Below are positions 44,967 through 53,676 of a stretch of 64,000 bases of DNA, one piece after another; the first letter of the stretch is position 1; the number at the start of each line of letters is the position of its first letter. Under the pieces are notes generated by a model. The model was not told where the DNA came from and made no database searches. It saw only the letters and a program-made list of their open reading frames with translations. Origin of the DNA: an uncultured Opitutia bacterium (GTDB lineage: Bacteria; Verrucomicrobiota; Verrucomicrobiia; Opitutales; Opitutaceae); NCBI GenBank assembly GCA_937952235.1, contig CALFZM010000082.1, positions 37,261 to 101,260 on the forward strand, read 5' to 3'. The position numbers and the translations under genes are program-made.

Positions 44967-46799
44967 TCACCGCTGAAATCTCCGCGCGAGCTCGGCATGG
45001 TTCAGCTCGAGGTAGGTCGGGCGTCCGGCCGGGTTGGTGAGCGGCGACCGCGTCGCGAACAGCGCCTCCACCAAGGCGCGCGCCTCGGCTTCGCCCGCCG
45101 CCGGCAGCCGGATGGCCCGCGCCGCCGCGCGCCGGGCCAGTTCGTCGCGGGCGAGATCGGTGGCGCCATCGGGAATCGAGCCGTCGCGAAAACCGCCCAC
45201 GAGGTCGCGCAGGAACGGCTCCGCCTCGGCCGGCTCCATCCAGGCCGGCACCGCCTCGATGCGAAAGAAGTTACGCCCGAACTCCCCCACGTCGAACCCA
45301 TGCGCCCGCAGGAACTCCAGCCGGTCCAATAGCAGCGCCGTCGCCACCGCGTCGAATTCCACCGGCACCGGCAGCAGCAACCGCTGGCTGGGCACGGCGC
45401 CGGCGCGAAACTGCTCCCGCAGCCGTTCGAACCACACCCGCTCGTGCGCCGCGCGCCGGTCGAGCAGCACCAGCCCGGCCGCGGTCTCGAACAGGGCGTA
45501 GTGCCCGTGCGCGACGCCCACAAAGCGCCAGCCGCGCACGAGCGCGAGCGCGTCGCGGGCCGGAACGACCGGCGCGGACCCCGCCACCGGGACGGAGGAC
45601 GCGAGGCGGTGGGACGCCACCGCGACGGGCGCGACCGGCACCGCGATCGCAGCCGCGGGCGCGGGCGCGGGCGCGGACCGGGCGGCGATCGGGGCGGGCC
45701 CGGTCCACGCGGGCAGGAGGCGCGCCGACGCCGCGGGGGGCGGCACCGCGCCCGCCGCCGAGGGGCCCGGCTCCGGCGCCGCGCCGCCCGCTTCCCCGAG
45801 CGCGGTCGCGGCCGCCGTGCGCAAGGTCTGCAGCACCGAGCGGATGACGAAGCTGCGCACCTGGGGCTCGCTGCGAAAGCGCACCTCGCGCTTCGCGGGG
45901 TGCACGTTCACGTCGACTGCCGCCGGATCACATTCGAAGAACACGAACGCCAGCGGGTACCGTCCCTTCGGCAGCGACTCGCTGTAGCTCTCGATCAGCG
46001 CGTAGTTGAGCGTGCGGCTGTCGACGGGGCGTGCGTTCACGAAGACGATCATCTCATGCCGCGTCGAGCGCCCCACCCCGGGCCGGCCGATCAGCCCCGT
46101 GAGCCGCAGCCCGGGCTCCTCCTGCCGGATCGGCAGCAGCGCTTCCGCGACCTGCCGGCCGAAGATCTCCGTCACCCGCTCCTCCAGGGAGCTGCATTCC
46201 GGCGAGCGGAAAATCACGCGCCCGTCCTCGACCAGGGTGAACGCCGTCCGCGGGCACGCCAGCGCGTAGAGCCGCACGCACTGCACGATGTGGGCCGCCT
46301 CGGTCTGGTCCGTCTTCAGGAACTTCCGCCGCGCGGGCACCGAGTTGAAGAGCTGCGAGACCTCGATGCGCGTGCCCACCGGCCGGCCGCACTCGCGCAC
46401 GTGGAGGAGTTTGCCGCCGTTGACGAGCACCTCCGTGCCAGCGTCGCTGCCCGCCTCGCGCGTCTGCAGCAGGAAACGCGAGACGCTCGCGATCGAGGGC
46501 AGCGCCTCGCCGCGAAACCCATAGGATGCCAGCCGGTCGAGGTCCGCCGCCTCGACGATCTTGCTCGTGGCATGGCGCTCGAGCGCCAGCAGCGCATCGT
46601 CGCGACCCATGCCGGAGCCGTTGTCCTCCACCCGCATCAACGATCGTCCGCCCTGGCGAAACTCCACCTCGATCCGCGTGGCACCGGCGTCGAGCGCGTT
46701 CTCCACCAGCTCCTTCACCACCGCCGCCGGCCGCTCGATCACCTCGCCGGCGGCGATCTGGTTGGCGACCCGGTCGTGAAGGATGCGGACTTTGGCCAT
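44967..46799 (-). CDS. mutL: DNA mismatch repair protein MutL (endonuclease site eroded)
   Basis: 610 residues from the ATG at 46799 (MAKVRILHDRVANQIAAGEV). GHKL ATPase motifs are intact: 'KELVENALDAGATRIEVE', 'VEDNGSGMGRDDALLALERH', 'ASYGFRGEALPSIASVSRFL' and 'GTRIEVSQLFNSVPARRKFL'. A Pro/Ala-rich linker (about 345-425) joins the C-terminal domain. There the endonuclease motif DQHAxxERxxxE reads 'DRRAAHERVWFERL' (near residue 446-459): His is replaced by Arg. The zinc-associated CPHGRP motif is NPAGRP (residues 589-594) and the preceding Cys motif is also lost. It should still bind ATP and dimerise, but nicking activity is doubtful. mutS is not in the window. Confidence 0.93.
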   Translation of the reverse strand: MAKVRILHDRVANQIAAGEVIERPAAVVKELVENALDAGATRIEVEFRQGGRSLMRVEDNGSGMGRDDALLALERHATSKIVEAADLDRLASYGFRGEALPSIASVSRFLLQTREAGSDAGTEVLVNGGKLLHVRECGRPVGTRIEVSQLFNSVPARRKFLKTDQTEAAHIVQCVRLYALACPRTAFTLVEDGRVIFRSPECSSLEERVTEIFGRQVAEALLPIRQEEPGLRLTGLIGRPGVGRSTRHEMIVFVNARPVDSRTLNYALIESYSESLPKGRYPLAFVFFECDPAAVDVNVHPAKREVRFRSEPQVRSFVIRSVLQTLRTAAATALGEAGGAAPEPGPSAAGAVPPPAASARLLPAWTGPAPIAARSAPAPAPAAAIAVPVAPVAVASHRLASSVPVAGSAPVVPARDALALVRGWRFVGVAHGHYALFETAAGLVLLDRRAAHERVWFERLREQFRAGAVPSQRLLLPVPVEFDAVATALLLDRLEFLRAHGFDVGEFGRNFFRIEAVPAWMEPAEAEPFLRDLVGGFRDGSIPDGATDLARDELARRAAARAIRLPAAGEAEARALVEALFATRSPLTNPAGRPTYLELNHAELARRFQR

Positions 46800-46884
46800 G
46801 AGGGAAGCGCTGTTCGTCGGAGTTTCGCCGCGCGGCGTCAATACGGGCGAGCCGCCCCGTGATCGCGGCCTCGCGACCCGCCGC

Positions 46885-48291
46885 TCAACGCGGGTCCGCC
46901 GGCTCCTTCGCCCCCGCGCGTCCCGGGCCGCGCACCTCGACGAGGTTCACGAGATAGGTCATCGCGCGGAACGGCCGGAGGATCGCGTTGCCGATCAGGA
47001 TCGGCTCGACCGACTGCCCCTTTTCCTCCGCCATCCGGCCGAAAAGCGAGAACAGCAGGATCGCGCCCACGACGACGCTGACGAAGAACCACTGGAATAC
47101 CTGCACGTCGATTCCCCGGGACACGCCGGCTTCGGTCTTCAGGAAGAGGCCCCACAGCACCGGCGACAGGCCGCCGAGGCACGCGGTCACGGCGCCGTGC
47201 ACCGACACCGCAAGCGTGCGTTCCTCAGAAGAGACGACTTTCGGCAGGTAGTTGAGATTCGCGATCGCCCAGGTGGCCGCACCCAGCCCGAGGATGAAAT
47301 AGGCGGCGAAGATGCCCGCGATGCCGCCGGCGCCGTTGCGCAGGTAGAACCACCAGTACACGCACACGATCGCGTACAGGCCGAGCGCGAGCAGGAAATA
47401 GGGCCGCGCGCCGGTGACGTCGATCCGGCGCCGGATCGCCCAGGCGGCCACCATCACGCCGGCGTACCGGAGCACCTCGAACAGCATGATCTGGCCCGTC
47501 GACAGTTGCGCCGCGACCTTCAGGTAGTAGGCCGTGAACGGCGGGATCGGCGTCACGAGCACCGCACACGCCACCGCCAGCCACACGTAGCGCCGGAACG
47601 GCGTCGGCGCAAAAAGGTGCCGGGGCGTGTCGCGCAGGACCGTGCGCACACTGATCGAACGCGGCCGCTCCGCGTCGGGCAGCCGCTTGAGCGAGAAGTA
47701 GCTCACGGTCGAGCCCGCGAGCGCGATGAAGTACTGGACCAGCAGCGCGGCAAAGACCGGCAGCAGCGCAAACAGGGCGGCGCTGGCCAGCAGCGTGCCC
47801 ACGCCGGCCACGGCCGAGACGAACTGGTCGCTGGCAAAATACCGCCCGCGCACCTTCTCCGGCAGGATGGCGTAGAACCACGATGTGCCCGAGGCCGCGC
47901 CGATCGACCGGAAGAGGCAGAAGAAAAACACGCTCCACACGAGCGCGTCGATCATCCACGCGCGTGACCCGTCCCGCAGCGCCAGCAGCGCGAGCACGAC
48001 CGGCACGCCGAGAAAGAAGCTCCGGGTGCGCCAGCCCCCGAGCATCACCGCCTTGAACCCGTACCGCGGCAGCAGCGCCGTGGCCACGATCTGCACGGGC
48101 GTGAGCACGAACACGAAGGAGTACGCCAGCCCGACCTGGAACGGCGTCGCCCCCAGCTCCTCGGCAAACAGCACCATCGGCGTGCCGATGCCGATCTGCC
48201 ACGCCAGGGCGTTGAAGAACGCGAAGACCAGCCCCGGCCGGAAGGGTGCGAGCTCCGGGTCGTGCTTCGCGCTCGGAAACAGGGACGTCAT
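46885..48291 (-). CDS. Major facilitator superfamily transporter
   Basis: 468 residues from the ATG at 48291, with 10-12 TM segments ('GLVFAFFNALAWQIGIGTPM', 'GLAYSFVFVLTPVQIVATAL', 'IAGIFAAYFILGLGAATWAI', 'VFQWFFVSVVVGAILLFSL'). The loop after TM2 has 'RYGFKAVMLGGWRTRSF', and the N-lobe resembles MFS proteins of Verrucomicrobia that accompany sugar metabolism. Substrate unknown. It lies 85 bp downstream of mutL's start on the same strand and 32 bp after argH. Confidence 0.88.
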   Translation of the reverse strand: MTSLFPSAKHDPELAPFRPGLVFAFFNALAWQIGIGTPMVLFAEELGATPFQVGLAYSFVFVLTPVQIVATALLPRYGFKAVMLGGWRTRSFFLGVPVVLALLALRDGSRAWMIDALVWSVFFFCLFRSIGAASGTSWFYAILPEKVRGRYFASDQFVSAVAGVGTLLASAALFALLPVFAALLVQYFIALAGSTVSYFSLKRLPDAERPRSISVRTVLRDTPRHLFAPTPFRRYVWLAVACAVLVTPIPPFTAYYLKVAAQLSTGQIMLFEVLRYAGVMVAAWAIRRRIDVTGARPYFLLALGLYAIVCVYWWFYLRNGAGGIAGIFAAYFILGLGAATWAIANLNYLPKVVSSEERTLAVSVHGAVTACLGGLSPVLWGLFLKTEAGVSRGIDVQVFQWFFVSVVVGAILLFSLFGRMAEEKGQSVEPILIGNAILRPFRAMTYLVNLVEVRGPGRAGAKEPADPR

Positions 48292-48323
48292 GAGTCACTC
48301 CGGGAGCGCGGCGGCGCCCGGCG

Positions 48324-49724
48324 CTACCGGAGCGCCTTCCGCCAGCGCGCAAACTGCCGCGCCACCTGCTTCGGGCCCGGCATGCCCGTACCCTCGCGCT
48401 TCGCCAGCGCCCGCTTCAGGTCGAAGACGTCGCTCCAGTCGGCGGCAAAGGCCGGGTGGACCTCCTGCACGTCCGCCGTGGAGAGGTGGTCGAGCGCGAC
48501 GTTGTTCTTCTCCGCCAGCCGGACCACCGCCCCGATCGCGTGATGCGCATCACGAAACGGCACGCCCTTGGTCACGAGGTAGTCCGCCAGATCGGTCGCC
48601 AGCAGCGCCGGGTCGCTCACCGCCGCGGCGCAGCGCTCGCGGTTGAAGGTCATGCCCCCGACGGTCCCCGCCAGCACGTCCGCGCAGAGCGCCGTCTGGT
48701 CGAAGCTGTCGAAGACCGGCGGCTTGTCCTCCTGCAGGTCCCGGTTGTACGTCAGCGGCAGACCCTTCGCCAGGGTCAGCAGCGTGTGCAGGTTGCCCTG
48801 CAGCCGCGCCGACTTGCCGCGCAGCAGCTCGCACGAGTCCGGATTCTTCTTCTGCGGCATGAGCGACGAGCCCGTGCAGAACGCGTCCGGCAGCTCGACG
48901 AACTTGAATTCCGCGCTGCTCCACAGGATCAGGTCCTCCGCGATGCGGGAGAGGTGCACCCCGAAAAGCGCGCACGCGCCGGCGAACTCGATGAAGAGGT
49001 CGCGGTCGGCCACGGTGTCCATCGAGTTCTGCGTGACCTGCGGCCTGCCCTTCGCGTCGACAAACCCGAGCGCCTTCGCGGTGAACTCGCGGTCGATCGG
49101 CAGCGTCGTGCCCGCGATCGCCCCGGAACCGAGCGGGCACCAGTTGGCCCGCGCCGCCACCTCGCCGAAACGGGTGCGATCGCGCTCCAGCATCTCCAGC
49201 CAGGCGAAGAGGTGATGCGCCAGGTACACCGGCTGGGCCCGCTGCAGATGCGTGTAACCGGGAATCAGGACGTCGCGGTTCGCGTCCGCCACGGCCAGCA
49301 GGGCCTGCCCGGCCGCCTTCACCTTCGCAGCGAGCACGCCGCACGCATGCTTGAAGAAGAGCCGCATGTCAGTCGCGATCTGGTCGTTCCGGCTCCGCGC
49401 GGTGTGGAGCTTCGCCGCCGCGGGCACGCGCTTCGTGAGCGCCTGCTCGATGTTCATGTGCACGTCCTCGAGCTTCGTCTCCCACGCGAACGTCCCCGCT
49501 TCGATCTCCGCCAGGATCGCGTCGAGCCCGGTGTGGATTGCGTCCCGCTCGGCCCGCGTGATCAGCCCGACGTGCGCGAGCATCGCCGAGTGCGCCTTGC
49601 TGCCCGCCACGTCGAACGGCGCCAGCCGTCGGTCGAACGAGACCGACTCGCTGAACTGTAGCATCAACTCGGCGGGACCGGCGGAAAACCGCCCGCCCCA
49701 GGTGGCATGAGATGGCTTGGCCAT
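48324..49724 (-). CDS. argH: Argininosuccinate lyase
   Basis: 466 residues, the usual length. Splits argininosuccinate to arginine and fumarate (last arginine step; also urea-cycle direction). 'WGGRFSAGPAELMLQFSESV' is the typical N-terminus. 'LHTARSRNDQIATDMRLFFK', 'GYTHLQRAQPVYLAHHLFAW' (catalytic His) and the fumarase/aspartase signature 'GSSLMPQKKNPDSCELLRGK' are all present. Divergent from a small secreted protein gene (107 bp). No other arg gene is adjacent. Confidence 0.96.
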   Translation of the reverse strand: MAKPSHATWGGRFSAGPAELMLQFSESVSFDRRLAPFDVAGSKAHSAMLAHVGLITRAERDAIHTGLDAILAEIEAGTFAWETKLEDVHMNIEQALTKRVPAAAKLHTARSRNDQIATDMRLFFKHACGVLAAKVKAAGQALLAVADANRDVLIPGYTHLQRAQPVYLAHHLFAWLEMLERDRTRFGEVAARANWCPLGSGAIAGTTLPIDREFTAKALGFVDAKGRPQVTQNSMDTVADRDLFIEFAGACALFGVHLSRIAEDLILWSSAEFKFVELPDAFCTGSSLMPQKKNPDSCELLRGKSARLQGNLHTLLTLAKGLPLTYNRDLQEDKPPVFDSFDQTALCADVLAGTVGGMTFNRERCAAAVSDPALLATDLADYLVTKGVPFRDAHHAIGAVVRLAEKNNVALDHLSTADVQEVHPAFAADWSDVFDLKRALAKREGTGMPGPKQVARQFARWRKALR

Positions 49725-49831
49725 GGCCGGTAGACATCACCGTCCGCCGCCACCCGCGCAATGGGGAAATGGCGCGGCGCCCGCCGCCTCCGCACTTGCC
49801 CCGCGGCCCGGCGCCGCGGCACAGTGCGGCG

Positions 49832-50290
49832 ATGCTCCGCCGCTCCCTCGCGCTCGCCGGCCTGCTGCTCCTGCCCGCCGCAGCGGGCCGGGCCGCGGAC
49901 GCCGCCCCGGATCGCTTCGAACGCGTCGAGGTCGCGACCACGAAGACATCCATCTACCTCGGCACCGTGACCATGACGATGCCGGCGTTCGTCCGCGATC
50001 CGGGCGGCTACGCGTCGCGGTACGAGGCGCGCGTCTTTCCATTCTTCTTCGCCAGCGAACGCGGCCGGCTGAGCGTCTCGATCGCCGACGCGCAGCTCGC
50101 CCGGCTCGCGCGGGGCGAGGCCGTCGATTTCTCCGGCCGCGCCGTGAACGAGGACGGCGACGAACGTCGGATCGAGGGCCGGGCGACGCCGGCCGATGCC
50201 GCCTCGGGCAAGCTCAAGGTGCGGGTCTTCGTGTCGCGCCGGATCGAGCTCATCTTCAACACGACCTATCGTTTCCCGGGCGTCCCCTGA
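49832..50290 (+). CDS. Small secreted protein of unknown function
   Basis: 152 residues from the ATG at 49832, chosen for its signal peptide (MLRRSLALAGLLLLPAAAG). The mature part is beta-rich: 'VEVATTKTSIYLGTVTMTMP', 'YEARVFPFFFASERGRLSVS' and 'KLKVRVFVSRRIELIFNTTY'. No family is recognised. A frame from 49712 is open but gives no sensible leader. The next gene is convergent and its terminator fills the gap. Confidence 0.65.
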   Translation: MLRRSLALAGLLLLPAAAGRAADAAPDRFERVEVATTKTSIYLGTVTMTMPAFVRDPGGYASRYEARVFPFFFASERGRLSVSIADAQLARLARGEAVDFSGRAVNEDGDERRIEGRATPADAASGKLKVRVFVSRRIELIFNTTYRFPGVP

Positions 50291-50319
50291 CGCCCCGCGC
50301 GCGACGCTCCGACCCACGC

Positions 50320-50352
50320 AAAAAAAGAAGCAGCGTGGGATCACGCTGCTTC
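50320..50352 (-). terminator. Rho-independent terminator of the YqjD-like gene
   Basis: On the minus strand an 11-bp perfect stem GAAGCAGCGTG / CACGCTGCTTC with a 4-base loop (50327-50352) is followed by seven T's. It starts 14 bp after the stop at 50366. On the plus strand no T-run follows, so it serves the minus-strand gene. Confidence 0.93.
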
Positions 50353-50365
50353 CGTCCGCCCCGCT

Positions 50366-50701
50366 TCAGCGGCTCTTCCAGAGCGCGCCGATCAGGACGC
50401 CGACGCCGAACGCCACGGCAATGGACTCGTAGGGGTGCGCCCGGATGGTGGCATCGGTCGAACGCGCCGCCTCCTTGGCCGCAGCCAGCCCCTGTTCCTG
50501 CCACTCGGAGCACGTCACCCGCGCCTTGTCGATCGCCGCGCTGAGCTTCGCCCGCGCCTGCTGCGCCGCTTCGCTCATGTCCCGCGCGGTCGCCTTGAGC
50601 AGGTCCTCCGAATCGCGCATGACGGCCTGGAGATCGGCCACGAGCCGCTCGCGCGCCACTTTGCTGTCGGGTCGGGTCAGGGTGCTAACGTGAACGTCCA
50701 T
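50366..50701 (-). CDS. YqjD/ElaB-type (DUF883) stress membrane protein
   Basis: 111 residues from the ATG at 50701, which has one of the few clear ribosome-binding sites in the window (AAAGGA, 6 bp upstream). A long amphipathic helix ('SDEA'-like, 'DLQAVMRDSEDLLKATARDM', 'SEAAQQARAKLSAAIDKARV') ends in a C-terminal TM tail 'IRAHPYESIAVAFGVGVLIG'. In E. coli YqjD is a tail-anchored inner-membrane protein that binds stationary-phase ribosomes (RpoS-controlled). The same role is likely but not shown. Dedicated terminator just downstream. Confidence 0.85.
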   Translation of the reverse strand: MDVHVSTLTRPDSKVARERLVADLQAVMRDSEDLLKATARDMSEAAQQARAKLSAAIDKARVTCSEWQEQGLAAAKEAARSTDATIRAHPYESIAVAFGVGVLIGALWKSR

Positions 50702-51039
50702 GATATTTCCTTTCGTTGAGTTTGACTGGGCAACTGGAGACGCGCCTTGCCGCCGCCAGGCGGGCACACCGAGCGACAGCCGCCGCACCAAGCCGTTCCA
50801 CGCCAATTCTCCTCCCCGTCGTGCGCCCGCGAGGTCCGGCCGTCGTTCATGCGGCCATATTCGAAGCGTGGACGCACTTTCGCAAGTACCGTCGACCGGT
50901 CCCGCGCACTCATCGCCGCTCCTCCCTGCGACCATTAACGCGGATGAATTCGCCGCCCCGGCTTCCGCGACACGCCCGGGCGCATCCAGGACGCGACCGG
51001 GTTGCGCCCGCGCCCCGGACGGGCCACGGTGCCACCCGC
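50702..51039. other. Divergent intergenic region, no gene recognised
   Basis: 338 bp between the YqjD-like and PrcB-like starts. Besides the RBS at 50708-50713 there are only short GC-rich palindromes. A GGAAC...GTC-like pattern near 50800 (minus strand) is too weak to be named as an ECF-sigma promoter. A start at 50944, in frame with the PrcB-like protein, is possible but not favoured. Confidence 0.4.
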
Positions 51040-51522
51040 ATGGCCCGCCTTCCCTTCGCTACGTTGCTCCGCCTCGGACCCGCCCCGCTCATCACGCTGG
51101 CTTTCGCCGCGTGCCTGGCCCCGGCCGCTTCAGAAAACCGCCCGCCGGCGCAACCGACCCAGTGGTCCGGTCCATACAGCGCAACCACCGCAGGGACGCA
51201 TCGCGTCCTAAGGGACGGGCCGGCATGGAACGCCTTCTGGGAGGAGGTCGGCCAGGCTCCGCCGCGTGCGTTCGATCCCGGGCGCGAGATGGGGATCGCG
51301 GTTTTCCTTGGGGAACGTCGCCGCGGCGGCTACGGGGTCCGGATCCTCTCGGCGGCACCGGTCAACGGTGAGTTTCGCGTGACCTACCAGGAGACCCGGC
51401 CGCCGGCGGGCGCGGTGGTGACCCAGGCACTCTCGCAGCCGTGGGCCCTCGTCGTGGTGCCGCGGTCGGACCTGCCCGTGCGGGCCGTGCCCGCAGCCGC
51501 GCCAGCGCCGGCCGACCGCTGA
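51040..51522 (+). CDS. PrcB-type exported protein
   Basis: 160 residues from the ATG at 51040. A signal peptide (LLRLGPAPLITLAFAACLAP) with a lipobox-like FAAC suggests a lipoprotein. The mature domain follows the PrcB_C pattern: 'GTHRVLRDGPAWNAFWEEVG', 'MGIAVFLGERRRGGYGVRIL', 'FRVTYQETRPPAGAVVTQAL' and 'VVVPRSDLPVRAVP'. In treponemes PrcB belongs to a protease complex; in other phyla its role is unknown. It is convergent with a small DUF2934-like gene across repeat copy E. Confidence 0.75.
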   Translation: MARLPFATLLRLGPAPLITLAFAACLAPAASENRPPAQPTQWSGPYSATTAGTHRVLRDGPAWNAFWEEVGQAPPRAFDPGREMGIAVFLGERRRGGYGVRILSAAPVNGEFRVTYQETRPPAGAVVTQALSQPWALVVVPRSDLPVRAVPAAAPAPADR

Positions 51523-51605
51523 CCCGCGAGGCGCTCGCGGCGCAGCCACCGCCCTTGGCGGGACGACCCGGCGACCTCGTGTCGTCCCCGCGCTACGTCG
51601 CCAGC

Positions 51606-51681
51606 GGCGGAGCCGCCTGTCCTCAAGCGGCGGCGGACCGGTCCATCACACGTCAGCCGCCTGGGGACAGGCGGCTCCACC
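51606..51681. repeat. Palindromic element copy E (family 1)
   Basis: 76 bp, left end GGCGGAGC (one change from GGTGGAGC), right end GCTCCACC. The left hairpin (GCCGCCTGTCCTCAAGCGGCGG) pairs imperfectly; the right hairpin is the perfect GCCGCCTG-GGGA-CAGGCGGC. It lies between convergent genes. Confidence 0.85.
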
Positions 51682-51722
51682 TTTCGGTCAATCGTTCCGC
51701 CTTCGTCCCGGCGCAGGCGCCA

Positions 51723-51917
51723 TCAGCGCGAAGCCACGAGCTCGCCGGAATCGCCAAACACCTCGACCTCGGCCTGCTGCCAGGATTGGCGGTCCGACCG
51801 GCCGCCGGCCTGCGGCTCCCGCGCCAGCGCATCGGCGCGGCGCGCCACCATCAATTCGAGACGAAACAGCACGTCGTCATCCTCACCGGAGAGAAGCGTG
51901 GGCTGCGCGGGTTTCAT
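51723..51917 (-). CDS. Small DUF2934-like protein
   Basis: 64 residues from the ATG at 51917. 'LELMVARRADALAREPQAGG' followed by 'RSDRQSWQQAEVEVF' has the layout of DUF2934 (basic helix, turn with Gly, then WxxAE). Proteins of this family are small, of unknown function, and often lie near stress genes. It is a short gene in a 200-400 bp window, so support is moderate; the stop TGA at 51723 and a clean ATG are the only direct gene signals. Confidence 0.45.
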   Translation of the reverse strand: MKPAQPTLLSGEDDDVLFRLELMVARRADALAREPQAGGRSDRQSWQQAEVEVFGDSGELVASR

Positions 51918-52047
51918 GCCCGGAGAAGGAAACGACCGGCGCGGAAGTGTTCCGCGAAAGTGCGCCGCGCCCGCGCGGGTTGGCATTGCGATGGGCTGCC
52001 GCACCCGCAGCATCTCCCCGCGTCCCGCTCCACCCCGTAACTCCCGC

Positions 52048-53229
52048 ATGAACCCGCTCCGTTTCCCCCTGCTCGCCGCCGTCCCGTTCCTCGCCGCCCT
52101 GGTTCCCCCCGTCGCCGCCGCCGATGTGCCCGCCGGCGTATGGGTCCGGCCGGGCTTCAGCCTGTCCGTCGCCGTCGACGGCGTGAAGACGCCACGCTTC
52201 CTCGCCTTCGGCGCCGACCAGACCCTGTACGTGAGCGTGCCGAAGGAAGGCCGGATCGTGGCGTGTCGCGACCGGGACGGCGACGGGGTGTACGAGACGC
52301 AGACGAACTTCATCGCGGGCAAGCCGCCGACCGTGATCATGCAGGGCGTGCAGTGGCACGACGGGTGGCTCTGGTTTGCCCAGCTCAACGCCGTCTCGAA
52401 GGCACGCGACACGAACGGCGACGGCACCGCCGACGAGGAGGTGCAGGTGCTCGGGCCCGAACAGCTGCCCACCGGCGCGCGCGGCGGACACATGTGGCGC
52501 GCGTTGCTGATCCATGGTGGCCGGATCTACACGCACGTCGGCGACCAGACCAATGCGACCGACGAGCCCATCGAGGCGTCGGAGCGGAAGAAGATCTGGA
52601 GCTTCGCCCTCGACGGCTCCGACAAGAAGCTCTTCGCCTCCGGCGTCCGGAACACCGAGAAGCTGGTGGTGCGCCCGGGCACGTCGGAACTCTGGGGCGT
52701 CGACCACGACATCGACAACATGGCCGCGAAGCTCGAAGGCGACCGCAAGCTGGGCCAGGCGATCACCGACCATAACCCGCCGGCCGAACTCAACCGCTAC
52801 GTCGAGGGCGGCTTCTACGGCCACCCCTGGCTCGTCGGCAAGAACCAGCCCAACCTCGCCCTCCTCGCCGAGCCACGGCTGATGGAATACGCGCAAAAAG
52901 CCATCGTCCCCGAGTGGCTGCTGCCCGCCCACTCCTCCGCCAACGCGCTCACGTTCTACACCGGCGATCGGATCCCGGGCGCCCGCGGCGATGCGTTTGT
53001 CGCGCAGCGCGGCGGCTGGAACGCGACGCAGAAGGTCGGGTACTGCGTCACGCGCGTGCTCTTCGAGGATGGCCGTCCCTACGGCGACCAGAAGGTCGTC
53101 AACTTCCTCAAGGGCGGAACCGAAATCCTCGGCCGGCCCGTCGACGTCGTCCAGGCGCCCGACGGCTCGCTGCTTTTCAGCGACGACTTCGGCCACAGGG
53201 TCTACCGGCTCAAGGCCTCCCGGCCCTGA
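52048..53229 (+). CDS. Secreted PQQ-type sugar (sorbosone-like) dehydrogenase
   Basis: 393 residues from the ATG at 52048, which begins a signal peptide (MNPLRFPLLAAVPFLAALVP). Six-blade propeller strings: 'PRFLAFGADQTLYVSVPKEG', 'DGVYETQTNF', 'RGGHMWRALLIHGGRIYTHV', 'NTEKLVVRPGTSELWGVDHD' and 'PVDVVQAPDGSLLFSDDFG'. The layout is that of glucose/sorbosone dehydrogenase (GSDH) and related Planctomycete/Verrucomicrobial proteins, which oxidise sugars with bound PQQ. PQQ-binding residues cannot be fixed by eye. It is convergent with the MTH1187-type gene (45 bp). Confidence 0.85.
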   Translation: MNPLRFPLLAAVPFLAALVPPVAAADVPAGVWVRPGFSLSVAVDGVKTPRFLAFGADQTLYVSVPKEGRIVACRDRDGDGVYETQTNFIAGKPPTVIMQGVQWHDGWLWFAQLNAVSKARDTNGDGTADEEVQVLGPEQLPTGARGGHMWRALLIHGGRIYTHVGDQTNATDEPIEASERKKIWSFALDGSDKKLFASGVRNTEKLVVRPGTSELWGVDHDIDNMAAKLEGDRKLGQAITDHNPPAELNRYVEGGFYGHPWLVGKNQPNLALLAEPRLMEYAQKAIVPEWLLPAHSSANALTFYTGDRIPGARGDAFVAQRGGWNATQKVGYCVTRVLFEDGRPYGDQKVVNFLKGGTEILGRPVDVVQAPDGSLLFSDDFGHRVYRLKASRP

Positions 53230-53274
53230 ACCGCCCGCGGCCCGCACCCGCCGGCCCGGGGCTCGCGTTTCGCT

Positions 53275-53571
53275 TCAGCCGCCCTGCAGTTTGGCCTGCA
53301 CGGAAGCGACGTTCTCGCGCAGCTTGTTGCCCGCTCCCGCGTCGTCTTCGATCTTGATCAGCGTGACGACGTGCGCGCAGCGCCCGCGCATGCGTTCGTG
53401 ACAGAGCCGGATCACCGGCATCACTTCCGCCCAGTCGCCCTCGAGGCACGTCGCCGAAGGGGTGAGCAGGAACGGAAGGCCGGAGTCCTGGATGATGCGG
53501 ACCACCTCGGCGATATCGTCCGCGATATGCGTGCCGCGACCGACGGGAATGACGGAGAGTTCAACGAGCAT
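53275..53571 (-). CDS. MTH1187-family (thiamine-binding type) protein
   Basis: 98 residues from the ATG at 53571 (MLVELSVIPVGRGTHIADDI). 'VVRIIQDSGLPFLLTPSATC' and 'MRGRCAHVVTLIKIEDDAG' match the small ferredoxin-like fold of the MTH1187/YkoF group, which binds thiamine or related ligands. The frame opens upstream at 53643 without family support. Cytoplasmic. Nothing around it belongs to thiamine biosynthesis. Confidence 0.88.
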   Translation of the reverse strand: MLVELSVIPVGRGTHIADDIAEVVRIIQDSGLPFLLTPSATCLEGDWAEVMPVIRLCHERMRGRCAHVVTLIKIEDDAGAGNKLRENVASVQAKLQGG

Positions 53572-53676
53572 GAGGAGCGCGAGTGTCAGGTTTTTCCCGA
53601 CGCATGTCGGCATAGGGTGAAAGGGAAGAACGGCCGCGTGCACCGCGTCCGGCGATCGGCAGGGAACTCATCCCCG

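Noticed and set aside
41653..44976. 1107-codon plus-strand frame over ydbH-like and glgP genes
   Set aside because: Both minus-strand genes have clear family motifs; the plus frame has none.
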